DNA of 64,000 nucleotides from JBCCOW01 sp039025855 (GTDB taxonomy: Bacteria; Planctomycetota; Phycisphaerae; Phycisphaerales; Phycisphaeraceae). How positions within the stretch are numbered: the first letter of the stretch is position 1; every line of letters begins with the position of its first letter. Shown piece by piece: positions 44,420 through 53,359 of the stretch. The notes beneath the pieces were generated by a model. That model did no database searches. It saw only the letters and a program-made list of their open reading frames with translations, and was not told where the DNA came from. Position numbers and translations under genes: made by a program. The stretch spans positions 124,001-188,000 of the forward strand of contig JBCCNL010000001.1 in NCBI GenBank assembly GCA_039025855.1, in the 5' to 3' direction.

Positions 44420-46321
44420 TTATTCAGCGTCTGCCTGTGCGACGCCGCCGGGGGTTACGCGGTCCACGCGGAGTACGACCGCGGCGACCTTGCCGCCGGT
44501 GTCGGGGAAGGTCATCTCGACCTCGACGGTGTCGGTGAGCAGTTCGCCGGGGACATGCACTTCGATCATGCCGAAGAACGTGGGCCGGCCTACCTGCTTA
44601 CTGCCGGACCAGTCGGTCGGGACTTCCAGTTCATGGCCGGCGATCTTGACGACCGGCTGAAGCGACAGGCCGGGCACACGCCCGATCGACATCCGCAGCA
44701 CGCCGTCGCCCTCGCCACCGGGCACGTCTTCAAACTTGAACGTGATCGGCTTGTCGGCCTCAATGTCCTTCAGATACTCCGTGGCGTAAACGCGCGTCTC
44801 AAGGATCGTCTGCTCTGCGGGGTATTCGTGACGCAGGTCCATCATGACCAGCGCGGTCTGGCCGGGCTCGAGCGTGAGCTCTTCGGGCACGCCGAACAGC
44901 GTCTGTTCGGACAGGATCGGGACCTCGCCGTGCGTCGTGAGCGAGCGCAGGGTGACCTTGGTGATGTCCAGGTCATTGACGCCGCTGAGCTTCACCACGC
45001 GTGCCACGTCGTCCATGTTGTGCATCACCGCGGTGTGCCGGAGCCCGTCCGCAAAATAGTGGCAACGCACATCGGGATCCGTCGCGGTCATGATGCGGCG
45101 TTCGCCGTTGACACCCTTCCACAAGCGATAAAACTTGTCGAGCTCGGTCGTCACGTAGTTGTCGCCAGCCCGCCGGAACAGCAGGAACGAGGACGGAATG
45201 TCTTCAGTGCTGCGCATGCCACCCTGCGTGTTGTAGGTCCAACTCGCCACGCCCAGGATGTACGGGACCGTCTTGATCAGCCGGTCGGGGTGGTCTATGT
45301 ACATCATCAGCATACCGTTGAAAGAGCTCAGGAGACCGCCCATCCGCCGCATCCGATCGGGGACCACGCGGTTATCCGGGGACCTGTCGATCCGGCCATA
45401 CTCCGTGATGGACTGCGGCTTGGCGACGCCGAACTTGATGAAGCTGTAGGCATCGATCAGATCGATGTTGGCCACGACGTTGCTGCCCGTGCGCTCGGCG
45501 TGCGTACCCTTGACGTTGATGCCGTCGTAGAGGTGGATTGAGAAGAAGTCCATCTCGTGGCCGGCCACATCCATGAACATCTTCTGCCAGCCATTCCAGT
45601 GGGAGAAGTTGCGGGCCTCGACCTCGGCCCAAGCCGCAGAGTAGCCACCGATCATGATGTCGTCGTCGGGCAGCAGCTCGCGGATCCGGCGGGCGGTGAT
45701 CACGTGTTGTTCGGCCATCGCCCGGGCAGTCGTGCCCAGGTCTCTGGCTTTGATGAAGGGCTCGTTGAAGACTTCGTAATACTGCGGCCGGGATTCGTCG
45801 GTGTAGTAGTGCTTGAGGAATTGAGCGGCGAACTCGGCGGCAGCCTCGGGCGTCTTCGGCCCGAACGGGGCGAAGTCGTTGCCTTCCAGCCCCATCATCC
45901 ACTCGGGGTGGGTGCACAGCACGACTTCGCGGAGCACCTCGGGGCGGAATCGCTCCGGACGCTCCGCACGCGCAGCCTGAAACGCAGCGCCCGCTCGACG
46001 CATGTGCTCCACGTCGGGCATCCCCGGGTTATCCGGGTCGGCGGGGGTCGATCGGAGCTGACCCGACTGAATCCCGCCGTCACGCCCGAAGTAGGCTTCG
46101 AGCTCTTCTTCGATGTAGCGAAACTTCGCATCATCGGTATCGCCATCGTCGGGCGACGCGTGGATCACGATGTATTTCTCACGCTCGAACGTGCTGATCC
46201 CGCCGATCGAACGGACCGTCGCGGGGTCCATGCTCACCTCGACGTGGTCGTCGGCAAGCGCCCCCGGGACGGTCAAACCAGACGCTAGACACAGGGCCAG
46301 GGTAGATAAGCGGTTTTTCAT
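44420..46321 (-). CDS. GH86 beta-agarase/porphyranase
   Basis: A 633-residue secreted protein. The signal peptide ends near residue 23 (PGALADD). The TIM barrel spans about 35-430. The acid/base is probably E187 in the motif VFNEPF and the nucleophile E307 in SITEYGR, as in GH86 and related clan GH-A enzymes. Two C-terminal beta-sandwich regions follow (about 430-630), the last perhaps carbohydrate-binding. GH86 enzymes are endo-beta-agarases or porphyranases. The N-terminal segment MDPATVRSIGGIS is shared with the second GH86 of this window. It is third in the operon headed by the GH16 gene. Confidence 0.87.
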   Translation of the reverse strand: MKNRLSTLALCLASGLTVPGALADDHVEVSMDPATVRSIGGISTFEREKYIVIHASPDDGDTDDAKFRYIEEELEAYFGRDGGIQSGQLRSTPADPDNPGMPDVEHMRRAGAAFQAARAERPERFRPEVLREVVLCTHPEWMMGLEGNDFAPFGPKTPEAAAEFAAQFLKHYYTDESRPQYYEVFNEPFIKARDLGTTARAMAEQHVITARRIRELLPDDDIMIGGYSAAWAEVEARNFSHWNGWQKMFMDVAGHEMDFFSIHLYDGINVKGTHAERTGSNVVANIDLIDAYSFIKFGVAKPQSITEYGRIDRSPDNRVVPDRMRRMGGLLSSFNGMLMMYIDHPDRLIKTVPYILGVASWTYNTQGGMRSTEDIPSSFLLFRRAGDNYVTTELDKFYRLWKGVNGERRIMTATDPDVRCHYFADGLRHTAVMHNMDDVARVVKLSGVNDLDITKVTLRSLTTHGEVPILSEQTLFGVPEELTLEPGQTALVMMDLRHEYPAEQTILETRVYATEYLKDIEADKPITFKFEDVPGGEGDGVLRMSIGRVPGLSLQPVVKIAGHELEVPTDWSGSKQVGRPTFFGMIEVHVPGELLTDTVEVEMTFPDTGGKVAAVVLRVDRVTPGGVAQADAE

Positions 46322-46343
46322 TGGATTACTCCAGGTTTACAAA

Positions 46344-48845
46344 TCAGACAGAGACTTCGAGGACCGCGTCAGACGACGCGGGGATACAGGACAACGCAAC
46401 ACACGCATCGGCCAGCCCTTCTGCTCGACAGAGCACGGTGGTTTCAATCTCACTAACACCCGCCTGCACGATCAGCAATGCCCGGCCCTGGTGTGTGACC
46501 AAGCGGTTGGACTGGAAGGGCTGCACGTTGTCCGCCGCGCCGTTGTCGACACCCAGAACCCGCAGGCCTTCGCCAACGTCGAAGACGACCTCGTTTTCTT
46601 GAGCCTGTACCGGCCGGCCCTCGGCATCCACAACCTGTGCCGTGATATGCGCGACATCACCGGGGCCCAGTTCCAGTTCGGTTTCGTCCACCGACAACGC
46701 GATCGCTGCGGCCTTCCCCGGCGTGACCACGCGGTGCTTGGTGTCGCTGCCGTCGATCCGCACGCACAGCTCGCCGGGCTCGAACGGCACCAGCCACTTA
46801 CAAACATGGTCGTCCTGCTCGGCGAGCACTCGGGAACCCAGGTCCTTGCCATTGAGCGTCAGCGTCGCCGAGGCGCCGTTGATGTATGCCTCGACCACAA
46901 CGGGCGTCCCCGCCTCGTAATCCCAGTGCGGGTAGAGATCGTGCCAGAACCACAGGCGGTGTTCGTGTGATCCGGGCTTCTTCTCTACGACGGCACCGCC
47001 GTCACCGGCTTCGTACGGCGAACCGTCGAGCGGTGTCGTGTAGATCGCGATGTGCGGCTCGTCGCTCCAGAGCGTCTTGTACAGGTGGTACTGCGGCTTC
47101 GGGAAGCCGGCGGTGTTCAGCAGACCGCTGCGGGTGCTCTTGATCGGCCATCGGCCATTGGACTCGCCCATGTAATCGACGCCGGTCCACAGGAACAGCC
47201 CCGGGACGAACTCGCGTTCGATGACCGCCTTCCACTCGTGCCACTGCGGGACGTTCTCCGTGCCCATGACCGGCAGGTCGTAGTGGGTGTGGCCGTAGTC
47301 GTACATGACCCGGCGGTAGCTGTAGCCGATGACGTCGAGCGACTCGCCGTAGGCGGTGGCGTGGCTGGCGGAGGGAAGGATGCAGTTCGCGGTGACCGGA
47401 CGAGTCGTGTCGAGCTCACGCGTCCAGGCAGCCAGCTTCTTCGCGGTGTCGCCACAGACATAAGCCCCGTCTTCGCCGGTCTCGCTTTCGTCAAGCCGAC
47501 GGCGGATCTCCTCGGGCGGCACCGGCGGGGTCGACCAGAAGTAGTTGCCCGACCAGTCCATGTCCCAGAACCCCGTCGCCTTGCTGTAGTTCGGGTACGT
47601 CCACTCGATCTCGTTTCCGATACTCCACTGAAACACACAGGGGTGGTTCCGGTCGCGGAGCATCGTGTTCTTCAGGTCGCGCTCGGCCCACTCCTGGAAG
47701 AACTCGGCGTGACCCTCGGTGACGAAGTCGCGTTCCTTCTCGCCCATGTTCTTGCGCTTGTCTTTGGGGTTGTCCCACTCATCGTAGAACTCGTCCTGCA
47801 CCAGGAACCCCAGCTCGTCACACAGACCGAGGAACGCTGCGCTCGGCGGGTTGTGAGCGGTGCGGATCGCGTTGCACCCCCCCGCCTTAAGGGTGAGCAA
47901 CCGGCGGCGCCAGACACCATCCGGCACCGCCGCACCGACCAGCCCGGCGTCGTGGTGCAGGCACACGCCCTTGATCAGCGTCCGCTCGCCGTTGAGGAAA
48001 AAACCCCTGTCCTTATCGAAGCGGATCGTTCGGACGCCGAAGGGCGTCTCGTAACGATCGAGCACCTCCCCGTCCCGCTCGAGCGTGGTCACCACGCGAT
48101 ACAGCGGGCAAGACTCGAGGCCCCACCGCTTCGGGTCTGGCACACGCAGTGTCTGCGTCAACGTCTGTCGCGAGCCGCCATGCAGCTCGACCATCTGCCC
48201 TTCGCGGGCCACCGCTCGCCCGTCGGGCGCAATGACCGTGCTCACCAGCGTCAACGCACAAGGCCCGTCGAGCGTATGCACCACCCGCGTCTCCACACAC
48301 ACCTCGGCGTACGCGTCGGTCACCGTCGGCGTCGTCACATACGTGCCCCAGACCGGGACGTGTGTCGGCCCGACCTGAACCAGCTCGACGCCGCGATAAA
48401 TCCCCGAACCCGTGTACCACCGGCTGTCGGCGAACCGCTCGTGATCCACCCGAACCGCCAGCACGTTCTGCTCACCCTCCGCCTTCAGGTGATCCGTCAG
48501 ATCGAACGTGAACGGTGAGTAGCCGTACGGCTGCTCGCCCAGCGGCTGGCCGTTCAGCCAATAGCTGCTGCGGTTGTACACCCCGTCGAACACCACGATC
48601 AGCCGGCCGCCCGGCTGCAGCGTTGGTGTGGGAAAGTGCTTGCGATACCAGCCCAAACCACCGGGCAGATAGCCCGTGCAGCCCTCGTTGCCCTCGTCGA
48701 ACGGGAACTCGACGCTCCAGTCGTGTGGCAGGTCCAATCCGCGCCACGACCCATCGTCATACCCCGTCTCGCACGCGCCTTCGGGGTCGCCGAGCGCGAA
48801 GCGCCAACTGCGGGAGAAGCCTGTTGTACGGGGTGAGTTCGACAT
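46344..48845 (-). CDS. GH2 beta-galactosidase
   Basis: An 833-residue protein starting at the ATG at 48845; an extra 26 upstream codons exist but the family match begins with GFSRSWRFALGD. The GH2 order is complete: jelly roll with LPHDWSVEFPFDE, Ig-like domain, and barrel with acid/base in SIGNEIEW (about residue 410) and nucleophile in MGTENVPQW (about 528). C-terminal Ig-like and beta domains (about 600-833) complete it. It has no signal peptide. It differs from the other two GH2 enzymes of the locus, suggesting a different linkage or substitution. It lies 22 bases after GH16 and 22 bases before GH86. Confidence 0.92.
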   Translation of the reverse strand: MSNSPRTTGFSRSWRFALGDPEGACETGYDDGSWRGLDLPHDWSVEFPFDEGNEGCTGYLPGGLGWYRKHFPTPTLQPGGRLIVVFDGVYNRSSYWLNGQPLGEQPYGYSPFTFDLTDHLKAEGEQNVLAVRVDHERFADSRWYTGSGIYRGVELVQVGPTHVPVWGTYVTTPTVTDAYAEVCVETRVVHTLDGPCALTLVSTVIAPDGRAVAREGQMVELHGGSRQTLTQTLRVPDPKRWGLESCPLYRVVTTLERDGEVLDRYETPFGVRTIRFDKDRGFFLNGERTLIKGVCLHHDAGLVGAAVPDGVWRRRLLTLKAGGCNAIRTAHNPPSAAFLGLCDELGFLVQDEFYDEWDNPKDKRKNMGEKERDFVTEGHAEFFQEWAERDLKNTMLRDRNHPCVFQWSIGNEIEWTYPNYSKATGFWDMDWSGNYFWSTPPVPPEEIRRRLDESETGEDGAYVCGDTAKKLAAWTRELDTTRPVTANCILPSASHATAYGESLDVIGYSYRRVMYDYGHTHYDLPVMGTENVPQWHEWKAVIEREFVPGLFLWTGVDYMGESNGRWPIKSTRSGLLNTAGFPKPQYHLYKTLWSDEPHIAIYTTPLDGSPYEAGDGGAVVEKKPGSHEHRLWFWHDLYPHWDYEAGTPVVVEAYINGASATLTLNGKDLGSRVLAEQDDHVCKWLVPFEPGELCVRIDGSDTKHRVVTPGKAAAIALSVDETELELGPGDVAHITAQVVDAEGRPVQAQENEVVFDVGEGLRVLGVDNGAADNVQPFQSNRLVTHQGRALLIVQAGVSEIETTVLCRAEGLADACVALSCIPASSDAVLEVSV

Positions 48846-48867
48846 GGTATTGGGTTGAGCGGCGTTT

Positions 48868-49803
48868 TCAGGCAGACGAAAGCGCCTCGGCCGTCTCGTC
48901 TTCGGGCACGGGCTTGTAGACACGGATCCAATCGACCTGGAAGTTGTGATCCTGCTCCCGGCTGAGCTCGGCGTCGGTCGGGGTGATCCCCTGAGCCGAC
49001 CGCCAATCGTGGTCTTCCATATCGATGATGATGTCGGCCTCTTGATCGATGCCGGTGCCGTTGGTGAAGTCGTGCGGGTCGATGACGTCTTTGCCAGACG
49101 TGGTGCGGACTAGCTCCCCGTCGATGTAGTACTCGAGGTGCCACGGGTCTCGCCAGTACACACCGTAGCGGTGGAAGTCGTCGCGCCATAACTCGCCCGG
49201 CGGTGAGACGGCGTAGGTGCTGTCGTCCTTCGGCTGGTAGTCCGTGAAGGGCTTCCGGATGAACACGTGGTGGCTGACGTGGACCCGCTCGGCAAACCAG
49301 CTCTGGTCCTTGTCCGCGTTCTCCGAGTAGCTGCCGCCCCACGCTTCGAGCAGGTCGATCTCCTGCGTGTCGTCCGGGCTCAGCGTCCAGACCGCGCACG
49401 CCAGCACGGAGTTGGGCACCTTCGCCCGTGCTTCGATGTAGACCGGCCACTTCACGCGGTGCTTCGACGACACGCACCCGAGGTGAACCTTGTCGGAACC
49501 CGGCACACGGCTGGCCCTGAACTGGAGCTTGCCGTCCTCGACCCACACGTGCCCGCGGTCCCACTCGGTAAGGCCGGGCCCGCCCCAGTGGTTGTGGTAC
49601 CAGTCATCCCACTTGCTATAGAACTGCGGGCCCTTATTCCCGGGTGGGGCGGAGTAGTCGAAGTCGTCCGAGACGTCTTCCTGCAGCGCCCAAATGTGGC
49701 TGGCACCCGCGTCTGCGGGCACCGAGAGATTTTGCCAGTTCTGTAGAGCAGATGCCATGGGACTACACGGATTCGGTTCGCCGATCGGAGACGTCAACTT
49801 CAT
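48868..49803 (-). CDS. GH16 beta-agarase/porphyranase without signal peptide
   Basis: A 311-residue GH16 enzyme. The E-x-D-x-x-E active site is EIDLLE: E148, D150 and E153. Trp-rich substrate-groove segments (KWDDWYHNHWGGPGLTEWDRG) are like those of beta-agarases and porphyranases. The ATG at 49803 has a GAGG 9 bases upstream; an ATG at 49758 would remove 15 residues. Neither start gives a signal peptide, and the in-frame sequence above to the nearest stop also has none. It heads a minus-strand operon followed by GH2, GH86, enoyl-CoA hydratase-like and aldehyde dehydrogenase genes. An endo-enzyme without a leader suggests non-classical export or intracellular action. Confidence 0.87.
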   Translation of the reverse strand: MKLTSPIGEPNPCSPMASALQNWQNLSVPADAGASHIWALQEDVSDDFDYSAPPGNKGPQFYSKWDDWYHNHWGGPGLTEWDRGHVWVEDGKLQFRASRVPGSDKVHLGCVSSKHRVKWPVYIEARAKVPNSVLACAVWTLSPDDTQEIDLLEAWGGSYSENADKDQSWFAERVHVSHHVFIRKPFTDYQPKDDSTYAVSPPGELWRDDFHRYGVYWRDPWHLEYYIDGELVRTTSGKDVIDPHDFTNGTGIDQEADIIIDMEDHDWRSAQGITPTDAELSREQDHNFQVDWIRVYKPVPEDETAEALSSA

Positions 49804-49940
49804 CGAAGTGGTCCTCGTGGCGAAGCATGGATTGATACATCTTTGAACAGGTTGAAGCGCGGTTCGCTATCGCCCTGAGGTCATAACAGTTACGCCGGTC
49901 TATCCGCATCAAGGAAGGGTGGCTGGGGTCGAGACCCACA

Positions 49941-50504
49941 TCACTGGGACGGCGAAACAACGTTGATGCTCAGGTCGTCCATCGCGGAACCGAAGGTACC
50001 GTTGACGTAGTCCTTGAACTCCCAAACCAGGGAGTCGATCGGCTTGGAGAGGTCGCCTTGGCTGGCTTCGCTCACCGTATCCATCGGCTCAAGCCGATTG
50101 AATGCGTCGCTGAACCGCCAGACCTCACGCCCATCCTTCATACCCTTGAGCGTGGCTCGGCCCTCCACGCTTCGCCACGCCAGGCTGGACACCGTGAAGT
50201 CCACCGCAGCACCCTTCGCGTTGAGCACGTTGAACGTGGCGGTGATCGGGATCACCGCGTCGTCCGGCTTATTCTTGTTTTTGATGTAAAGAAAGATCCG
50301 TCCCCTGTCTTCTTGTACCGCGGAACGGGATTCTGTCTTTAAGAAGAAGTTTCCGGATGTCGAAGGAGCGTTGATCTGGCCATCAAATCCTTTGCCGTCG
50401 CTCACCGACTCGAACTCAAAGACCTCTTCAGCGGAAGCGAGCGGGCTGAACAAGCATGCCGCCACAAAGGCAAGAAGGAGGGCAGGGCTTATGGCTGGTC
50501 GCAT
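49941..50504 (-). CDS. secreted beta-rich protein of unknown function
   Basis: A 187-residue protein with a signal peptide (residues 1-25, LLLAFVAACLFSPLASA). The mature part alternates short strands (TATFNVLNAKGAAVDFTVSS, RATLKGMKDGREVWRF) as in a beta-sandwich and is not recognised as any family. The end FGSAMDDLSINVV resembles the last strand of carbohydrate-binding-type domains. Its position between GH16 and AraC genes and the candidate operator 119 bases upstream suggest that it belongs to the porphyran locus, perhaps as a surface or periplasmic glycan-binding protein. Confidence 0.75.
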   Translation of the reverse strand: MRPAISPALLLAFVAACLFSPLASAEEVFEFESVSDGKGFDGQINAPSTSGNFFLKTESRSAVQEDRGRIFLYIKNKNKPDDAVIPITATFNVLNAKGAAVDFTVSSLAWRSVEGRATLKGMKDGREVWRFSDAFNRLEPMDTVSEASQGDLSKPIDSLVWEFKDYVNGTFGSAMDDLSINVVSPSQ

Positions 50505-50622
50505 CTTGGGGCTCCTGAAGTGGGCTCTCGTGAGTACGCAAACAAGGTTTCAATGGCTTCGGTCCGGTCGTTGCCGGCGGCCTCGGAGTGGCTCGGGCGT
50601 GGAAGAAAACCGTAACCCCGAT

Positions 50623-50641
50623 ATTGCAAATTGTCAACAAC
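50623..50641. promoter_or_regulatory. putative operator, ATTG-N11-CAAC
   Basis: ATTGCAAATTGTCAACAAC matches the site at 33174 at 12 of 19 positions with both outer arms nearly intact. It lies upstream of the secreted beta-rich protein gene (start 50504) and within the 233-base gap to the AraC-type regulator gene. Confidence 0.38.
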
Positions 50642-50737
50642 ATTGGCCGTCTTGCTTCGCCCATTTCCGCCCGCACAAGCGTGGGGAAGGCTCCGCAACC
50701 CTTGATGACGACGTGTAAAAGCGAGCTTAAACAGGTG

Positions 50738-51634
50738 TTAGGAGACAGTTCGGCGATAAGTGCTGGGCGTCGTCCCGCGACGCTTCTGGAACTGGCGGTT
50801 GAAGTTGGAGAGGTTGGCGAAGCCGGAGGCGAAGCAGACGTCGACGATGGGGCGATCGGTCTCGAGCAGCAGGCGACAGGCCTCGCCGAGCCGGAGGTCG
50901 ATGACGAAGTCGGTGAACGATCGGCCGTACTCTCGGCGGAACGCCCTGGAGAACCCGCCGGGGGAGAGGGCCGCGGCGTTGGCAGCCGCCGCGAGGCTGA
51001 GGTTGTCCGTAAGGTGTTCGTGGATGTAGTCGATGGCCCGGCCGAGCCGTTGTGCGTCACGATCGGGTACCGCCCGCCCCGCCGCCGGGTCGTAGCGGGC
51101 CCCCGCCAGTGTCTGGGCGGGGCAGCCCACCAGGAACGCGAGCAGCTGGATCAGGGCCGCCACTCGGTCAGGGCCCTGCGCCTGCAGCGTCTGCCCGAGC
51201 CGATGGGCCGCCTCGCTATCTGGTGTGTGATGCCCGAAATAGAGCCCACGTTGGGCCCGGTCGATCAGCCGTTTGACCGACCGCAGCTCCGGCTGCTCGA
51301 AGAAGCCATCGCCGAAGCAGTCGGGTCGGAACTGGGTATACCGCGAGACCGAGCGGTACGCCGAGGGCGCCTTGTTGCGGGGTTGGTCGGATGGGGGTTC
51401 GTCGGGTGCGGTATCGCTGTGAAACAGGTGCGGCAGGTGCGGCGCGAACAGGTACAGGTCTCCGGGTGCGTATCGGCCCAGGGCATCCCCGGCTAGCCGT
51501 CGCCCGGTCCCCGAATCGATCATCAGCACCTCGACTTCCGGGTGCACATGCCACGGGCAGTCGAAGGCCTCGCCTTCGAACCGCTCGCAGAAGAACGACC
51601 CCTCGTACGCGATGTGCTCAAGGATCGGTCTCAT
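50738..51634 (-). CDS. AraC/XylS-family transcriptional regulator
   Basis: A 298-residue regulator. The N-terminal cupin-like sensor domain (about 1-100) carries the His-rich motif PWHVHPEVEVLMID. Two helix-turn-helix motifs fill the last 100 residues (SLAAAANAAALSPGGFSRAF and DVCFASGFANLSNFNRQFQ), ending in the family signature GTTPSTYRR. Proteins with this layout activate sugar-catabolic operons on binding a sugar. It is divergent from the ferredoxin-reductase-P450 operon, with 160 bases between, so it is the most likely local regulator of the demethylation genes. Confidence 0.9.
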   Translation of the reverse strand: MRPILEHIAYEGSFFCERFEGEAFDCPWHVHPEVEVLMIDSGTGRRLAGDALGRYAPGDLYLFAPHLPHLFHSDTAPDEPPSDQPRNKAPSAYRSVSRYTQFRPDCFGDGFFEQPELRSVKRLIDRAQRGLYFGHHTPDSEAAHRLGQTLQAQGPDRVAALIQLLAFLVGCPAQTLAGARYDPAAGRAVPDRDAQRLGRAIDYIHEHLTDNLSLAAAANAAALSPGGFSRAFRREYGRSFTDFVIDLRLGEACRLLLETDRPIVDVCFASGFANLSNFNRQFQKRRGTTPSTYRRTVS

Positions 51635-51687
51635 GCCAAAATAGTACTACAACATTCCAAATGAGACAAAGATTCACCGATAGCGCA

Positions 51688-51715
51688 TTGAAAATACCAT
51701 TTGCAGCGCTTTCAA
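51688..51715. promoter_or_regulatory. possible control site in the AraC/ferredoxin gap
   Basis: TTGAAA (51688-51693) and TTTCAA (51710-51715) form an inverted repeat with CGC outside each arm. It sits between the AraC gene start (51634) and the ferredoxin start (51795). It could be an AraC-type binding site or a promoter element; the evidence is only position and symmetry. Confidence 0.3.
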
Positions 51716-51794
51716 GCGTAGCGTTCCCCACCAATCCATGCACAATTCGTCGTGCTGAACCCCAGCCGATTCATCCTCTGATCCAGGAGCCCGC

Positions 51795-52109
51795 ATGGCG
51801 AAAATCACGTACATCCAGACCGACGGCACGGCCGTGGAAGTCGAGGCGACCGATGGCACTCTGATGACCGCGGCGGTCGCGAACCAAGTCGCGGGCATCG
51901 AAGGCGAGTGCGGCGGCGTGTGCTCGTGTGCGACCTGCCACCTGCACGTGGACCCTGATTGGGCGGAGCGGGTCGGCCCGGCGAACGACGTCGAGGAGAT
52001 GATGCTCGAGCTCGACGACGATTACTCGGAGACCAGCCGGCTTGGCTGCCAGGTCCCGATCACCCCGGAGCTCGATGGGCTGTCCGTCCGCGTCGCCGAG
52101 TCATGCTGA
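51795..52109 (+). CDS. [2Fe-2S] ferredoxin of the P450 system
   Basis: A 104-residue adrenodoxin/putidaredoxin-type ferredoxin. The cluster ligands are C39, C45, C48 and C85 (motif CGGVCSCATC and LGCQ). GAGG-like AGGAGC precedes the ATG. It overlaps the reductase gene by 7 bases. The gene order ferredoxin, ferredoxin reductase, P450 forms a complete three-component electron chain. In porphyran-degrading marine bacteria such a trio oxidatively demethylates 6-O-methyl-D-galactose, giving D-galactose and formaldehyde. It should shuttle electrons from the FAD reductase to the P450 in the cytoplasm. Confidence 0.94.
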   Translation: MAKITYIQTDGTAVEVEATDGTLMTAAVANQVAGIEGECGGVCSCATCHLHVDPDWAERVGPANDVEEMMLELDDDYSETSRLGCQVPITPELDGLSVRVAESC

Positions 52110-53359
52110 AGTCGACTGACCACTGCATCATCGTGGGTGCGGGCCACGCCGCGGCGCAGCTCTGCGCCTCGCTGCGTCAGCATGGCTGGGCCGGCCGGCT
52201 CACATTCATCGGCGACGAGCCGGTCCTCCCCTACCACCGTCCGCCGCTGTCCAAGACCTACTTCAAGCCCCAGGACGACTCCGGGCAATCCCCCGAACTT
52301 CAGTGGATAAGACCCGAGGCGTTCTATCAAGACCACGCCATCGAGCGGAGGCTCGGCCAGCCGGTGGAATCGATCGATCGCGACGCGAAAACCGTCCGGC
52401 TCGGCGACGAAACCCTCGTCTACGACGCGCTCGTGCTGGCCACAGGCTCGATCCACCGCCGACCACCGATCGAGGGCATCGACCATCCCCGCGTCTTCTC
52501 GCTCCGCACAGCACAGGACGCCGATGCGATCCGTGACAGCCTGCCCGAAGCGAAACACGCCGCCGTCATCGGGGCCGGCTTCATCGGGCTGGAGGTTGCC
52601 GCCTCGCTGCGAACACTCGGGCTCGGTGTCACAGTCTTCGAGATGGCCGACCGTGTGCTCGCGCGGGTCACCGGTGAAGCCACCTCGGGCTACTACGAAG
52701 CCCTGCACCGCGGGCACGGTGTCGATCTCCGCACCAGTGCATCCGTCTCGGCGATCCGAGAAAACAACGGCCGGCTCAGCCTGATGACCGGCGACAACAT
52801 GGCCTGCGAAGCCGACTTTGTCATCGTCGGCGCGGGGGCTCAGCCCAATCAGATGCTCGCCTTCGACGCAGGTCTCGACTGCGATAACGGCATCTTGGTC
52901 GATGAGCACAACCGCACCTCCGACGGATCAGTCTTTGCGATCGGCGACTGCTGCAACCAGTACCACCCGATGTACGGCACACGCCTACGGATCGAGTCGA
53001 TCCAGAACGCGACCGACCAAGGCAAGGCGCTGGCTGCGGTGCTCGCGGGAGCCCCGACGCCGAAGATCGGGCTACCGTGGTTCTGGTCCGACCAGTACGA
53101 CGTGAAGCTCCAGATCGCCGGGCTCTCGACCGGTTACGACCGGTGCATCGCCCGCGGCGAGCCTGAGCCCGGGGCGACGTTCTCGCTGTGGTACCTCAAG
53201 GCAGGCCGACTGATCGCGGTGGACGCGATGAACGACCCGCGGTCGTACGTGATCGCCAGCAAGCTGATCCCCAAGGGGGCCGAGCCTGATCCGGAGCTGA
53301 TCGCCGACCCGACCCAAGACCTCAAACCGCTTCTCACCTCTCCGAGTGTTGCCTCATGA
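52103..53359 (+). CDS. FAD-dependent ferredoxin reductase
   Basis: A 418-residue protein of the putidaredoxin-reductase/rubredoxin-reductase family. The FAD-binding GxGxxA motif is IIVGAGHAAAQ (residues 9-19), and the NAD(P)H-binding GxGxxG is AVIGAGFIGLEVA near 151. VFAIGDCCNQYHP is the second FAD motif. A C-terminal domain of about 100 residues follows (WFWSDQYDVKLQIAGL) as in this family. The ATG lies inside the ferredoxin gene end (7-base overlap) and the stop overlaps the P450 start (ATGA). It passes electrons from NAD(P)H to the ferredoxin. Confidence 0.94.
   Translation: MLKSTDHCIIVGAGHAAAQLCASLRQHGWAGRLTFIGDEPVLPYHRPPLSKTYFKPQDDSGQSPELQWIRPEAFYQDHAIERRLGQPVESIDRDAKTVRLGDETLVYDALVLATGSIHRRPPIEGIDHPRVFSLRTAQDADAIRDSLPEAKHAAVIGAGFIGLEVAASLRTLGLGVTVFEMADRVLARVTGEATSGYYEALHRGHGVDLRTSASVSAIRENNGRLSLMTGDNMACEADFVIVGAGAQPNQMLAFDAGLDCDNGILVDEHNRTSDGSVFAIGDCCNQYHPMYGTRLRIESIQNATDQGKALAAVLAGAPTPKIGLPWFWSDQYDVKLQIAGLSTGYDRCIARGEPEPGATFSLWYLKAGRLIAVDAMNDPRSYVIASKLIPKGAEPDPELIADPTQDLKPLLTSPSVAS

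Noticed and set aside
49831..49849. ATTGATACATCTTTGAACA as a fifth operator upstream of the GH16 operon
   Set aside because: Only the left arm matches and the right arm is absent; similarity is too low to list as a site.
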